From assembly GCF_021401245.1 (NCBI RefSeq), contig NZ_JACBFY010000003.1:741648-805647 (forward strand): DNA of 64,000 bases, given 5' to 3'. Of this stretch, positions 33,984-43,684 are shown piece after piece. Position numbers and translations under genes: made by a program. This DNA comes from Pseudacidovorax sp. NFM-22. GTDB lineage: Bacteria; Pseudomonadota; Gammaproteobacteria; Burkholderiales; Burkholderiaceae_C. The notes under the pieces were generated by a model. That model did not search any database. It worked only from the letters and a program-made list of their open reading frames with translations, and was not told the origin of the DNA. Each line of letters opens with the position of its first letter. The stretch's first letter is position 1.

Positions 33984-36010
33984 GGTTGGAGGTCCGAAGG
34001 CGCTGAAGGAAAGAGGTCCCTGCGCAACCCCACGAGGGCCGACACAGCGGGCTCGCATGCGGTGCTCGCAAGGCAAAGAGCCAGCAGCCGGTCGATAACC
34101 GGCAACAGCGCGTCGAGCCGCCGCGGCGACTCCGTGGCTTGGGCGAGGAACGCGCGCTCAAGGCCGACCAGCAGCTCGCGCACCGGCGTTTCGGGCAGCA
34201 GGTGGCGCTGCTGCCGAAGGACGGCGACGCTCGCGCCCAAGCGAAGTTCGCGCATGGCGAGCTGCGCCGCCTGGCCGCCGTGATCTGCGGCGCTGCCGGC
34301 CGTGCGCGGGACCAGCAGCGCGATCCGGTCCAGCATGCGGCCGGCGAATGCGTCACGCGCCAATGCGGGTCCTGGCCGTGCCGCCGTGCCGGCCATCCCG
34401 GCAAGGTCGCGCCAGGTGGCCCGGTGGATGCGCCGCCCACTCCATTCGCTGCTCACGCTGCGCACGATGGCGGTGACGCGCGCGGCGATCAGGGCACCGG
34501 CGAAGAGCGCCAGATTGCTCTCGAGAAAGCTGACCCAGTCGGCACTGGCGATGTCGTGCAGGGCCAGCGTGCCGGCCACGCCGAAAAACATGCCCAGGGC
34601 CGTGAGGCTGCTTGCTGGACGAGCGAGGTAGCCGCCCACGACCAGGAACAGCGGCGCGATACAAAGCACCAGCATGCCGAAGTCGTGCGCCAGCGGCATG
34701 ACGCCGAGGATGTAGAAGGCCGACACGGGCATCGACCACAGCAGCGCGACCAGGAACTTGTGCATGCCCGGCAAAGGGTCGTCCATGGTCGCGAAGAAAC
34801 TGCAGAAGATCGCTGCCGCCATGGCCATCGACGATCCCGCCCGCCAGCCGCTGAATATCCAAGCCGCGCATGCAGTGCAGGTGGACAGCACCACGGTGAA
34901 CGCAGAACGCATCGCCAGGCCTCGGTCCACGTGAAGGACGGAAGGCCGCGAAGGCTTTCCTCGCTTCGGATGTGGTGCATGGCCAGCCAGACCGGCGGCA
35001 ATGTCGACGCGAAGCGCGTGGCACCGGCGCCATCCGGCGACCAGTTCGTCGACGTGGGCGGCCACGCCGATGTTCAGCGAACGCACCCAGGAAGAGTTCC
35101 GCTGGTCGGCGCCCTCCAGTCGCGCCGCCTCCCGAACGCCGTCCAAGGCGCCGGTCGACACGTCGGCGCCGAGGCCGGCGCTGTTTTGTGCCATGGCCCG
35201 TGCGATGCGGTTGGGCACGCCGCCCGTTGCATCGCGCAAGCCGGCGAGCTGGTCCTCCAGGGCCGAAAGCGAAGGTGTGAGTGCCGCAAGGCCATCGTGC
35301 AGCTCGCCCACGGCATGGTGGGTCCATCGCAGGCCGCTGGTATCAAAGGGCACGTGGGTGGCCAGCAGGCGCAACTGGGTGATGTCGGTGGCGATGCGCC
35401 GCCTGTCCTGCGCCAGCCGCGCCCGAAGCTCATCGTCGGTATCCGGGCTCAGCAGGTCGCCGGCCCATCGGCGCACGTCGCCCAGCGTGCGGTCGACAAG
35501 CCCAAGAAGCGAAGGCGCAAGGCTGGCGGGTAACACGATGCTGTGCACCAGGCTCGCGCAGACGATGCCGAGCGCGATCTCCTCGGTCCGGGCGACGGCG
35601 GTGTCGAACATCGACGCGGGTGCGTCCACCAGCGGAAAACCGATCAGGGCCGCAGAGTAGCCTCCGAGCATGAACGCATAGGAGCGCGCGCTTCGGTCCA
35701 TCAGCGACAGGCAGAGGCACGCGCCAACCCACAGCGCCAGGGCAAGCGACAGAAGCACAGGCGCCCCCGACAGCGATGGAATCAGCACCACCGTGGCTGC
35801 GCACCCCAGCAAAGTGCCGCACAGGCGGTACAGCGACTTCGAGCGCACATGGCCCGCCAGGGGGTGGGCCACGATGTACGCGGTCATCATGGACCAGAAG
35901 GGCCGCGGCAGCCCGAAACGGCTGGACAGGTACAGCGCGAGCATGGCCGCGGCAAAGCTCTTGAGCGAAAAGAGCCACTCCTGCCTTGAGAAAGCGGGCC
36001 ACGCGGTCAT
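33980..36010 (-). CDS. FUSC-family inner-membrane efflux protein (AaeB-like)
   Basis: A 676-residue protein with two sets of membrane segments (~15-165 and ~375-525) separated by soluble helical regions, the FUSC/AaeB layout. The start EWLFSLKSFAAAMLALYLSSRFGLPRPFWSM is characteristic. AaeAB exports hydroxylated aromatic carboxylic acids in Escherichia coli; a similar role here, perhaps relieving accumulation of pathway acids, is inference. It is first in a four-gene minus-strand operon and is divergent from an AraC regulator across a 145-bp gap. Confidence 0.92.
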   Translation of the reverse strand: MTAWPAFSRQEWLFSLKSFAAAMLALYLSSRFGLPRPFWSMMTAYIVAHPLAGHVRSKSLYRLCGTLLGCAATVVLIPSLSGAPVLLSLALALWVGACLCLSLMDRSARSYAFMLGGYSAALIGFPLVDAPASMFDTAVARTEEIALGIVCASLVHSIVLPASLAPSLLGLVDRTLGDVRRWAGDLLSPDTDDELRARLAQDRRRIATDITQLRLLATHVPFDTSGLRWTHHAVGELHDGLAALTPSLSALEDQLAGLRDATGGVPNRIARAMAQNSAGLGADVSTGALDGVREAARLEGADQRNSSWVRSLNIGVAAHVDELVAGWRRCHALRVDIAAGLAGHAPHPKRGKPSRPSVLHVDRGLAMRSAFTVVLSTCTACAAWIFSGWRAGSSMAMAAAIFCSFFATMDDPLPGMHKFLVALLWSMPVSAFYILGVMPLAHDFGMLVLCIAPLFLVVGGYLARPASSLTALGMFFGVAGTLALHDIASADWVSFLESNLALFAGALIAARVTAIVRSVSSEWSGRRIHRATWRDLAGMAGTAARPGPALARDAFAGRMLDRIALLVPRTAGSAADHGGQAAQLAMRELRLGASVAVLRQQRHLLPETPVRELLVGLERAFLAQATESPRRLDALLPVIDRLLALCLASTACEPAVSALVGLRRDLFPSAPSDLQP

Positions 36011-36155
36011 GCGGCACCCCTGGAGAGCGGGTTCGACACGGTCGATGCGGCCCCGTCGTTGTTGAGAATGGTTTGCATGTAGAGATGCTAGGCATCGGCA
36101 AACTCGTCAGAAATCGTAAACTTGGACAGATGATTTCTTTTTTCGGTCATCCAGG

Positions 36156-36962
36156 GTGAGTCGGCCGGTCCGTCCGACGTCTCGCGCCAGCCTCGACCTG
36201 CACTACGAGCCGTCGGTGCCGGTCATGGCACATCGTGTGGACGTCCAGGAACGCGAGCGCGAGGTTCCGGTTCACAGGCATCGCTCCGGCCAGCTGGTGA
36301 TGGCGCTGCGCGGGGCGGTCTCGTGCGACGTGCCCGGTGCGATGTGGATGGTTCCGCCCCAGGCGGGCGTGTGGATTCCGGGCGGTACACCGCACAGCAA
36401 CCACGGCACGGCCAACGCGGTCATCTATTACCTGTTCGTCGCGCGCGAGGCGGCGCCCTTGCCCGCCAGTTGCTGCACCCTGCGCATCAGCCCGATGCTC
36501 AGCGAGATGATTCAGTACTTGGCAGCGCAGCCGCCCTCCTATGAGGCCGGCGGGCCGACGGACCGGCTGGCGCGGGTGCTGCTGGACCAACTCTGCGCCA
36601 TGCCCGCAGAAGAGGTCTCGCTGCCTTTGCCTGAGGACACCCGCCTGCGGCAGGTCTCGCGAGCCATGATGCGAGACCCGTCTGACCGCCGTACCCAGGC
36701 GGATTGGGCCCGCCATCTCGGCATGAGCGAGCGGACGTTGAATCGCCTTTGCACGTCGCAGACCGGCCTGAGCTTCGGGCGGTGGCGACGCCAACTGCAC
36801 ATGATGGTCGCGCTTCGTGAGCTGTCTGGCGGCGCGACCGTGCAGCAGGTCGCCTACGACCTTGGCTATGAGTCGCCCTCGGCCTTCATCACGATGTTCA
36901 AGAAGGCCTTTGGCAAGCCTCCGGCCACGTACATCAATGACCGGCTGATGGCCGGAGGATGA
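36156..36962 (+). CDS. AraC-family regulator with N-terminal cupin, divergent from efflux operon
   Basis: A 268-residue protein from a GTG at 36156 (a GGG lies just before it, so the ribosome site is weak). The N-terminal cupin-like ligand domain shows VPVHRHRSGQLVMAL and IPGGTPHSNHG. The C-terminal ~95 residues carry two HTH motifs (TQADWARHLGMSERTLNRL and VQQVAYDLGYESPSAFITMFKKAFG). Divergent position makes it the likely regulator of the efflux operon, responding to a small ligand, probably an aromatic acid. Confidence 0.88.
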   Translation: MSRPVRPTSRASLDLHYEPSVPVMAHRVDVQEREREVPVHRHRSGQLVMALRGAVSCDVPGAMWMVPPQAGVWIPGGTPHSNHGTANAVIYYLFVAREAAPLPASCCTLRISPMLSEMIQYLAAQPPSYEAGGPTDRLARVLLDQLCAMPAEEVSLPLPEDTRLRQVSRAMMRDPSDRRTQADWARHLGMSERTLNRLCTSQTGLSFGRWRRQLHMMVALRELSGGATVQQVAYDLGYESPSAFITMFKKAFGKPPATYINDRLMAGG

Positions 36963-37037
36963 GGGCCTTCAGGGGACTTTCATCTGCTGGCCGCACGCGG
37001 TGCCTGCGTGAACGCAGCCGCGTTCCGTCTCCGGAAT

Positions 37038-37817
37038 TCAGCGGTAGGGGCGCGCGTGGGCCACGCCGCCGTCCACCACGAGGGTGGCGCCCATCACGTA
37101 GTCGCCGGCGCGCGAGGCCAGGAAGATGGCGGCGCCTGCGATGTCGTCAGGCGTGCCGATGCGTCTTGCGGGAATGTGCTCCGACAGCGCTTCTCCATGG
37201 TCGCGGGCATTGCGGTTCATCTCGGACGGAAACGCGCCTGGCGCAATGGCGGTGACCGCAATGTTGTCCTGTGCCAGGCGCATCGCCATCCGCCGTGTCA
37301 GGTGAATCAGCCCCGCCTTGCTGGCGACGTAGGAATAGTTTTCCTGAGGATTGAGCCCGATGCCGTCGGTGGAAGCGATGTTGATGATCTTCCCGACACG
37401 CGCCTGGGCTGCGGCGCGCATCGGTTGGGCCAGCGCCTTGGTCAGGAAGAAGGGCGTCTTGAGGTTCAGATCGACCACCTTGTCCCAGCCGCCTTCGGGA
37501 AAGGCGTCGAAATCCTCTCCCCAGGCCGTGCCGGCGTTGTTGACCAGGATGTCGAGCGTCGACTCATGCCGCCCGTAGGCGTCGGCCACGGCTTGGCAGC
37601 CTGCGACGGTGGACACGTCGTGCGGCAACGAAACGCAGTGGCCTGCGCTGGCGAGCTCCTGCGCTGCCAGATTGCAGGCCTCGGCCTTTCGCGCAGTGAT
37701 ATAGACGCGGGCGCCATGAGCGAGAAAGCCCTCGGCGATCATGCGTCCGATGCCTCGCGAACCGCCGGTGATGAGTGCCGTGCGCCCCTGCAGCGAGAAA
37801 AGATCCCCGCCATTCAT
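37038..37817 (-). CDS. Short-chain dehydrogenase/reductase
   Basis: A 259-residue classical SDR. The cofactor motif TGGSRGIG (~16-23), NNAG, the catalytic Tyr-x-x-x-Lys as YVASK and the closing GATLVVDGG are all present. The Arg-rich N-terminal fold and RK after the second strand suggest NADP preference. The ATG at 37817 overlaps the prpF-like stop by four bases. The substrate is probably a hydroxy- or keto-acid from the same pathway. Confidence 0.9.
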   Translation of the reverse strand: MNGGDLFSLQGRTALITGGSRGIGRMIAEGFLAHGARVYITARKAEACNLAAQELASAGHCVSLPHDVSTVAGCQAVADAYGRHESTLDILVNNAGTAWGEDFDAFPEGGWDKVVDLNLKTPFFLTKALAQPMRAAAQARVGKIINIASTDGIGLNPQENYSYVASKAGLIHLTRRMAMRLAQDNIAVTAIAPGAFPSEMNRNARDHGEALSEHIPARRIGTPDDIAGAAIFLASRAGDYVMGATLVVDGGVAHARPYR

Positions 37818-39007
37818 GACGCCGACCCCACCGCGACGGCCTGCACGGCGTTGTCGTCCCGTGCGTCCATCCCGAGGCGCGATCGCCGCACATAGGCCGT
37901 GCCGTCGAACAGCCGCCGGGCCGTGCGTGTGAAGTGGACCTCCCGAACCGTCCATTCGTCGCCGCCCACATGTTCGACGTTCGCATAGATCTTGAGCACG
38001 CCGCTCGGGTGCCCGATCCGGATGCGCGCCGGTCCGGCGTGCGTGCCTCGCGCTTCGGCGGGAATCGTCCCCGCAATCTGCGCCGCCACCGAAAGGCAGA
38101 CCGAGCCGCCGCCGGGGAACGCCTTGTGCATCGCGCCACCGTTGAGCACCATGCGGGCAACGAAATCGACCTCCGACGAGTTCACGACGCGGTCGCCGGC
38201 GATGGTCCGGTAGTCCTGTGCTTCGCTGATGAGGATCTGGTAGGGCGTCAAGAACCCTGACGAGGGAAGGTTGCAGCGTTCCACGGCCCAGCGCCTGACC
38301 TCCTCGGCCATCTCATAGATGTCTGCGCTGAGCTGGCCCGGCAACTCTGTACCGGTGATGCCCAGATCCGCCGCTCGAATGAAAACGCAGGCGGTACCGA
38401 CATCGACCACGGACACCGGAATTTCGCGCCCAAGCTTCGATAGGTGGACCCAATCGCGGGCCTGCCCTGTAGGCAGAAGCTTGCCGGTGGTGGAGCCGCT
38501 CGTGTCCGAATAGTCCAGCGCCACTTCTGCGCCGGTGCCGGGCACGCCGTCCACCTCGCTGTCGCCTTCCACGCGCGGCTCGCCGTCGGCGCACTGCACG
38601 GCCATGCGCAGGATCTTTCCGGTGTTCGTGTTGTGCACCCGCACGGTGGTGACGGGCTCGTGCACGGGGATCAGCTTTTCCTGCAAGGCATAGACGCCCG
38701 TGGCCGATGAGATGTTGCCGCAGACGATCTCGAAGCTGAGGGTGGGTTGATCGATGCCCACCTGCACGAAGGTGTAGTCGATGTCCGCGTCCGGCCGCGA
38801 CGGCGGCCCAATGATGGCGCACTTGCTCGTCAGGATGTCGGCGCCTCCGAGCCCATCGATCTGACGCACATCCGGACTTCCGAACAGAGCCAGAAGAAAG
38901 CGATGACGCTCGTGCGGATCGCTGGGCACATCGTGCTGCGACAGGAAGACGGCCTTGCTGGTGCCACCGCGCATCAGGGTGACGGGGACGCGAACTTGTT
39001 CTTTCAT
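37814..39007 (-). CDS. PrpF-family isomerase/tautomerase
   Basis: A 397-residue protein starting MKEQVRVPVTLMRGGTSKAVF, the invariant RGGTSK opening of the PrpF family. GGADILTSKCAII, NTNTGKI and GGAMHKAFPGG also match. Family members include the methylaconitate isomerase PrpF and 4-oxalomesaconate tautomerase GalD. The ATG at 39007 is chosen because the longer frame to 39307 is unrelated. It is divergent from the acyl-CoA genes and co-translated with the SDR. AcnD or gallate genes are absent nearby, so the substrate is open. Confidence 0.9.
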   Translation of the reverse strand: MKEQVRVPVTLMRGGTSKAVFLSQHDVPSDPHERHRFLLALFGSPDVRQIDGLGGADILTSKCAIIGPPSRPDADIDYTFVQVGIDQPTLSFEIVCGNISSATGVYALQEKLIPVHEPVTTVRVHNTNTGKILRMAVQCADGEPRVEGDSEVDGVPGTGAEVALDYSDTSGSTTGKLLPTGQARDWVHLSKLGREIPVSVVDVGTACVFIRAADLGITGTELPGQLSADIYEMAEEVRRWAVERCNLPSSGFLTPYQILISEAQDYRTIAGDRVVNSSEVDFVARMVLNGGAMHKAFPGGGSVCLSVAAQIAGTIPAEARGTHAGPARIRIGHPSGVLKIYANVEHVGGDEWTVREVHFTRTARRLFDGTAYVRRSRLGMDARDDNAVQAVAVGSAS

Positions 39008-39194
39008 CGATCCAGTATGCGGCGCCAAAGGGTGCCTGTCCTTTGAGCTTTTCTGGCTTCTCTTTAGGCCGGCTAAACGCTCCGGATGCTTTAGCGCCAC
39101 TAAACAGTGCCTAGCAGAAGTCCAATGACTGCAGGCATTCGGGTCTCGATACTTTTCCCCGTTGTGACGAACTCCCCACGGACAGGAGACCCCT

Positions 39195-39551
39195 TTGAAG
39201 ATCATCAAGCGAACGGAATCCCCCTTCCGTGAAGCCCCCGGCGGCATGGTGCTTGTCGCCACCCAGGTAGGCGGGCAGCCAGCCCAGTTCCCGCCGATCG
39301 AATTCACCCATGGCGACCAACCGGTCGAAGTCGTCGAGCTCGGGCCCGTCGGGTCTCTCTACAGCTTCACGATCGTGCATCCCGGCAAGGAGAAGCAGCC
39401 CTATGGCCTCGCCATGGTCGACTTCGAACCGGGTGTGCGTGCGTTTGGTCGGCTGCTGTATGACGCCGAGCCGCCTGCCATCGGCGCCCGCCTTCGGGTG
39501 GTTCCCTTCGCGTTGCCGGACGGCACGCCCGACTATGCATTCCAGGAGTGA
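39195..39551 (+). CDS. DUF35/OB-fold protein, thiolase partner
   Basis: A 118-residue DUF35-type protein. GSLYSFTIVHPGKEKQPYGLAMVDFEPGVRAFGRL fits the OB-fold domain, but the usual N-terminal zinc-rubredoxin cysteines are missing, as in the short subclass. Such proteins form complexes with SCP2-type thiolases or aldolases, and the thiolase gene follows after six bases. The start has GGAG upstream (39183-39188). Confidence 0.85.
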   Translation: MKIIKRTESPFREAPGGMVLVATQVGGQPAQFPPIEFTHGDQPVEVVELGPVGSLYSFTIVHPGKEKQPYGLAMVDFEPGVRAFGRLLYDAEPPAIGARLRVVPFALPDGTPDYAFQE

Positions 39552-39557
39552 TGCCCC

Positions 39558-40694
39558 ATGAAGCAACCACTGATCACCGGCGTCGGCATCACTGACTTCG
39601 GTCGCTTTCCCGAGCTGACCGAAGAGGCCATGGCCCAGGCGGCCATCCTCGATGCGCTGGCCGATGCCGGCACACCGCTGTCCGAGGTGCAGGCGTTCTA
39701 CTGCGGCAACGCGCTCGGCGCGATGCTGCCCGGGCAGCGCGCCTTGCGCGAACTGCACGCCAGCGGCGGCGCGGTCTACAACGTGGACAACGCCTGCTCC
39801 AGCGGAGCCACCGCGCTGAATCTCGCACTGCAGGCGCTCAAGGTCGGCCAGTACGACACCGTGGTGGTGTTCGGCATGGACCATCTGAGCAGCCTGGGCG
39901 GTGGCCCGCTGCAACTCAGCCAGAAGGACTGGAACAACCGACGCGGCATGATCATGCCCGCCCTGTACGCCATGCGGGCCCGGCGCTACATGCACGACCA
40001 CGGCCTCGACCTGACGACGCTGGCGGACATCTCGGTCAAGAACCGCAAGCATGGCGTCCTGAATCCCATCGCCAAGTTTGCCAAGCTCGCGAGCCGCGAC
40101 GAGGTTCTGGCGTCGCGTCCCGTGGCCGAGCCGCTCACGCTGCTGCAGTGCTGCCCCGCCGTGGTGGACGGCGCCGCCGCCCTCGTGCTCACGACCAAAC
40201 CCTCCAGGGGCGTCGCCAAGCCGGTGCGTGTTCTGGCGTCCGTGGTGCAGTCGGGCTTGTTCGAAACCACACCGGTCGACATGACCGAGGCCGAGATCAC
40301 CGCGCGTGCCGCCAGGCTGGCCTACGAGCAGGCCGGCATCGGGCCTGAGGACCTCAGCCTGCTGGAAGTGCACGACGCGTTCACCATTTCCGAGCTGCTG
40401 TACTACGAGGCGCTTGGTCTCTGCAAGCGCGGCGAAGCGGCAAGCCTGCTGAGGAGCGGCGCAACCGCTCTGGGCGGCCGCGTGCCGGTCAACCCCAGCG
40501 GCGGACTGATCGCCAAGGGGCACCCGCCGGGTGCGACCGGTGTCGCACAGGTGGTGGAAGTCTGCGAACAACTGCAAGGCCGTGCCGGCGCGCGCCAGGT
40601 GCAGGACGCACGCATCGGCCTCACGCAGGTCACCGGCGGCGGTATCTGGGGCGTCGACCACGCCGCCTGCTCGATCAACATTCTTTCGCTGTGA
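39558..40694 (+). CDS. SCP2-type thiolase
   Basis: A 378-residue thiolase-fold protein. The nucleophilic Cys is C80 in VDNACSSGA; EVHDAFT and GGLIAKGHPPGATG carry the other catalytic histidines. These features fit lipid-transfer/SCPx-like thiolases that cleave branched or unusual beta-ketoacyl-CoAs, or act as non-decarboxylating aldolase partners with a DUF35 subunit. It overlaps the next SDR gene by one base. Confidence 0.9.
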   Translation: MKQPLITGVGITDFGRFPELTEEAMAQAAILDALADAGTPLSEVQAFYCGNALGAMLPGQRALRELHASGGAVYNVDNACSSGATALNLALQALKVGQYDTVVVFGMDHLSSLGGGPLQLSQKDWNNRRGMIMPALYAMRARRYMHDHGLDLTTLADISVKNRKHGVLNPIAKFAKLASRDEVLASRPVAEPLTLLQCCPAVVDGAAALVLTTKPSRGVAKPVRVLASVVQSGLFETTPVDMTEAEITARAARLAYEQAGIGPEDLSLLEVHDAFTISELLYYEALGLCKRGEAASLLRSGATALGGRVPVNPSGGLIAKGHPPGATGVAQVVEVCEQLQGRAGARQVQDARIGLTQVTGGGIWGVDHAACSINILSL

Positions 40695-41485
40695 TGGCCC
40701 TCTCCATGAACCCGACAGACATCATCACGCCCACCTCGCTGCACGGCCTCGTCGCCGTCGTGACCGGTGGCGCCAAGGGCATCGGCCTTGGCATTGCGCG
40801 CGAGCTGGCACAGGCGGGGTGCCGCCTCGCACTCTGGGACTTCGACGATGCCGCGCTGGAGGAGGCCAGGCGGACGTTGTCGAGCGAAGGGGCGGACGTG
40901 AGCACCTTCAAGGTCGACGTCAGTTCCGTGGACCAGGTGGAGGCGGCGGTGGCTCGGCTGCTGGCGTCGCATGAACGCATCGACGTCCTGGTCAACAACG
41001 CCGGCATCGGCGGCGACAAGCTGGTCTCCAAGATGGATCTCGCGTTCTGGAGCCGCGTGATCGAGATCAACCTGAACTCCCAGTTCATCTGCGCGAAGGC
41101 GGTCCTTTCGCAGATGGCGCAGAACCGCTTCGGACGCATCATCAACATCGGTTCTCGCGCATGGCTGGGCAACCGCGGCCAGGCGGCCTACTCGGCCTCC
41201 AAGGGCGCCGTGGTGAGCCTGACACGCTCGCTGGCGCTCGAATATGCGCGCAAAGGCATCACCGTCAACGCTGTGGCGCCTGGCATCGTGGAGACGCCGC
41301 TGTTCGCCACGCTCACCGAGGACGTGCGGCAGAGCCTGCACAAGACCGTGCCCATGGAGCGCATCGGCCAGCCCCAGGACATCGCCCGTGCGGTGCGCTT
41401 CTTTGCGGAACCCGGGTCGAGCTACGTCACGGGCCAGCTGCTGTACGTCTGTGGCGGCCGCAGTCTGAGCAGTCCTTCCGTCTGA
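40694..41485 (+). CDS. Short-chain dehydrogenase, probably hydroxyacyl-CoA-type
   Basis: A 263-residue SDR with TGGAKGIG, NNAGIGG, GSRAW and YSASK. A GTG directly before the ATG at 40694 could also start translation. WDFDD after the second strand suggests NAD preference. Between the thiolase and downstream CoA genes it most likely oxidises a hydroxyacyl-CoA or cyclic alcohol of the pathway. Confidence 0.88.
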   Translation: MALSMNPTDIITPTSLHGLVAVVTGGAKGIGLGIARELAQAGCRLALWDFDDAALEEARRTLSSEGADVSTFKVDVSSVDQVEAAVARLLASHERIDVLVNNAGIGGDKLVSKMDLAFWSRVIEINLNSQFICAKAVLSQMAQNRFGRIINIGSRAWLGNRGQAAYSASKGAVVSLTRSLALEYARKGITVNAVAPGIVETPLFATLTEDVRQSLHKTVPMERIGQPQDIARAVRFFAEPGSSYVTGQLLYVCGGRSLSSPSV

Positions 41486-41511
41486 AGCCCAACGACATCG
41501 GCAGGGCCGGA

Positions 41512-42480
41512 ATGAATCGCAGAACACTTATCAAGTCTCTCGCTGCGCTGGGGCCAGCATCGGCGGCCTCGGCGTTTGCGCAGGAGTACCCGGCCCGGCC
41601 GCTGCGATTGCTGGTGCCCTACACCGCCGGTGGAGGCACTGATCTGGCGGCGCGTGTGGTGATGAAGAAGCTCAGCGAACAGTGGGCTCAACCGATCGTC
41701 GTCGAAAACAAGCCGGGGGCCGGGGCTGCACTGGCATACATCGAGCTCCTGCGCAGCAAGCCTGATGGATACGTGTTGACGACAGGCTCCGGCGTCACGT
41801 CGCTGCTGAACCTTCTCAACAGCAAACTGCCATTCGATGCTGCGACAGAACTGGTGCAGGTCGCACCGCTGGCGAGCGTGCCGATTGTTCTGGTCGCGAG
41901 CAACAAGGTGCCCGCTGGAAACGTGGCCGAGCTCATCGCCTATGCGAAGCAGCACCCTGGATTGAGTTTCGGCACGCCGGGTCCCGCAACGCCACATCAT
42001 CTTGCCGGGGTGCTGTTCGCCTCGATGGCAGGTCTGCAGATGACGCACGTGGGCTATCGCGGCACTGCGCCCGCCGTTCAGGATGTCGTCGGTGGGCACC
42101 TGCCGTTGGCCATCGTCGGGCTGTCGACGGCAATTCAGTTCGCCCGAAGCGGTCAGTTGAAGGTTCTCGGCGTGGGAAGCTCGCGACGCTCCGGGCTGGC
42201 CCCCGACATACCGACGCTGGCCGAAGGCGGACTCGCCGGGTATGACGCGAGTTACTGGTACGACATCTGTGTGGCGAGCGGTGTGCCACAGCCTGTCGTG
42301 GAACGCCTGCATGCCGGCATCACCAAGGCCGTCCAGGATCACGACGTCCGCACAGCGCTCACCGCGGCGGGGCTGGAGCCCATGGCGGTGACTCGGGACG
42401 AGTACCGCCGTATGTTGCGATCGGAACGGGCCAAATGGGAGCCGGTCATTCGCGCCAACAACATCCAGATGGGTTCCTAG
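41512..42480 (+). CDS. Bug/TctC-family periplasmic solute-binding protein
   Basis: A 322-residue exported receptor. The leader MNRRTLIKSLAALG resembles a Tat-like signal, with cleavage near ASAFAQ. RLLVPYTAGGGTDLAARVV and VVENKPGAGA are the diagnostic Bug blocks. No TctA/TctB membrane genes are present, so it either shares a remote transporter or senses substrate. It overlaps nothing but is one base from the CaiB gene. Confidence 0.9.
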   Translation: MNRRTLIKSLAALGPASAASAFAQEYPARPLRLLVPYTAGGGTDLAARVVMKKLSEQWAQPIVVENKPGAGAALAYIELLRSKPDGYVLTTGSGVTSLLNLLNSKLPFDAATELVQVAPLASVPIVLVASNKVPAGNVAELIAYAKQHPGLSFGTPGPATPHHLAGVLFASMAGLQMTHVGYRGTAPAVQDVVGGHLPLAIVGLSTAIQFARSGQLKVLGVGSSRRSGLAPDIPTLAEGGLAGYDASYWYDICVASGVPQPVVERLHAGITKAVQDHDVRTALTAAGLEPMAVTRDEYRRMLRSERAKWEPVIRANNIQMGS

Positions 42481-42481
42481 G

Positions 42482-43672
42482 ATGCTGGCAAACGCTCTCC
42501 AGGGCTTGAGGGTCATCGACTTCACCCAGGTCATGGCCGGTCCGACCTGCACGTTGTGTCTGGCCGACCTCGGCGCCGATGTGGTGAAGGTCGAGGCGCC
42601 CAGCGGCGATCTCTCCCGCGCCCTTTCACCATGGGTCAACGGGGAGGGCGTCCCGTTCCTGGCGCTGAATCGCAACAAGCGCGGCATCGTGCTGGACCTG
42701 AAGCAACCGTCGCACCGGAAGGCTGCGCAGGAACTGATCGCGCAGGCCGATGTGCTGGTCGAGAGTTTCCGTCCCGGCGTGATGGCGCGCTTCGGGCTGG
42801 ACTACGCCACGGTGTCCGCGGACAACCCGCGGCTCATCTACTGCTCGGTTTCGGCCTACGGCCAGCAGGGTGCCAGCAAGGACTTGCCCGGTGTGGATGG
42901 CGTGCTGCAGGCCGTGAGCGGTCTGATGAGCGTCACTGGCGCGCCAGATGGCGAGCCGTGCAAGGTGCCGGTGCCGGTCGTCGACCTGGTCACCGGATCG
43001 CTTGCGGCCATCTCGGTGCTGGCCGCTCTTCAGGACCGGCTACGCACCGGCAAGGGTCAGCACGTCGAGGCCAGCATGTTCGCCAGCGCCATCGCGCTGC
43101 AGCACGTGAGCTTCGCGTCCTACTTCGCGGACGGCGCCGTGCCCGGGCCGCAGGGCAACGCGGCCCCGTATTCGACGCCCAACGAGGCGCTGCGCTGCGC
43201 CGACGGGTGGATCATGGTGGCGGCCTATCACCCCGCCCGGTGGCAGGCCCTGTGCACCGTCATCGGTGCACCGGAACTCGCCTGCGATCCGCGCTTCGCC
43301 GAGAACAGGAGCCGGTTGCAGCACCGCCAGGCGCTGCTGGACTTGCTGCAGATGCACATGGTCCCGCATCCACGCGCCTACTGGCTGGAGAAGTTTGCCG
43401 CGGTGGACATCATCTGCGGCCCCATCAACGACTATGCCGAGGTGTCGCAGTCCCACGCCTTTGTCGAGGCGGAACTTGCGGAGCGCGTGCAGCATCCCGT
43501 CGCCGGCGCGTTGACGTTGACCCGCAGCGTGCTCGGCGCGGTGGGCGAGCGGCCGGCAGCGCGCCGCGCCGCGCCGACGCTCGGCGAGCACACGCGCGAG
43601 GTGCTCGCCGGGCTGGGCATGCCAGCCGCAGCCATCGACGCGGTGGCGCCGGCCAGCCCTTCTCACACCTGA
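42482..43672 (+). CDS. CaiB/BaiF-family (type III) CoA-transferase
   Basis: A 396-residue family III CoA-transferase: LQGLRVIDFTQVMAGPTCTLCLADLGADVVKVE is the canonical start, followed by RNKRGIVLDLK and the LVESFRPG, YCSVSAYGQQG blocks. The conserved catalytic Asp should lie near VDGVLQAVSGLMSVTG (~140-155). It would activate an organic acid by transferring CoA from a donor such as succinyl-CoA, feeding the crotonase, SDR and thiolase. Confidence 0.92.
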   Translation: MLANALQGLRVIDFTQVMAGPTCTLCLADLGADVVKVEAPSGDLSRALSPWVNGEGVPFLALNRNKRGIVLDLKQPSHRKAAQELIAQADVLVESFRPGVMARFGLDYATVSADNPRLIYCSVSAYGQQGASKDLPGVDGVLQAVSGLMSVTGAPDGEPCKVPVPVVDLVTGSLAAISVLAALQDRLRTGKGQHVEASMFASAIALQHVSFASYFADGAVPGPQGNAAPYSTPNEALRCADGWIMVAAYHPARWQALCTVIGAPELACDPRFAENRSRLQHRQALLDLLQMHMVPHPRAYWLEKFAAVDIICGPINDYAEVSQSHAFVEAELAERVQHPVAGALTLTRSVLGAVGERPAARRAAPTLGEHTREVLAGLGMPAAAIDAVAPASPSHT

Positions 43673-43684
43673 AGAACGATACCC

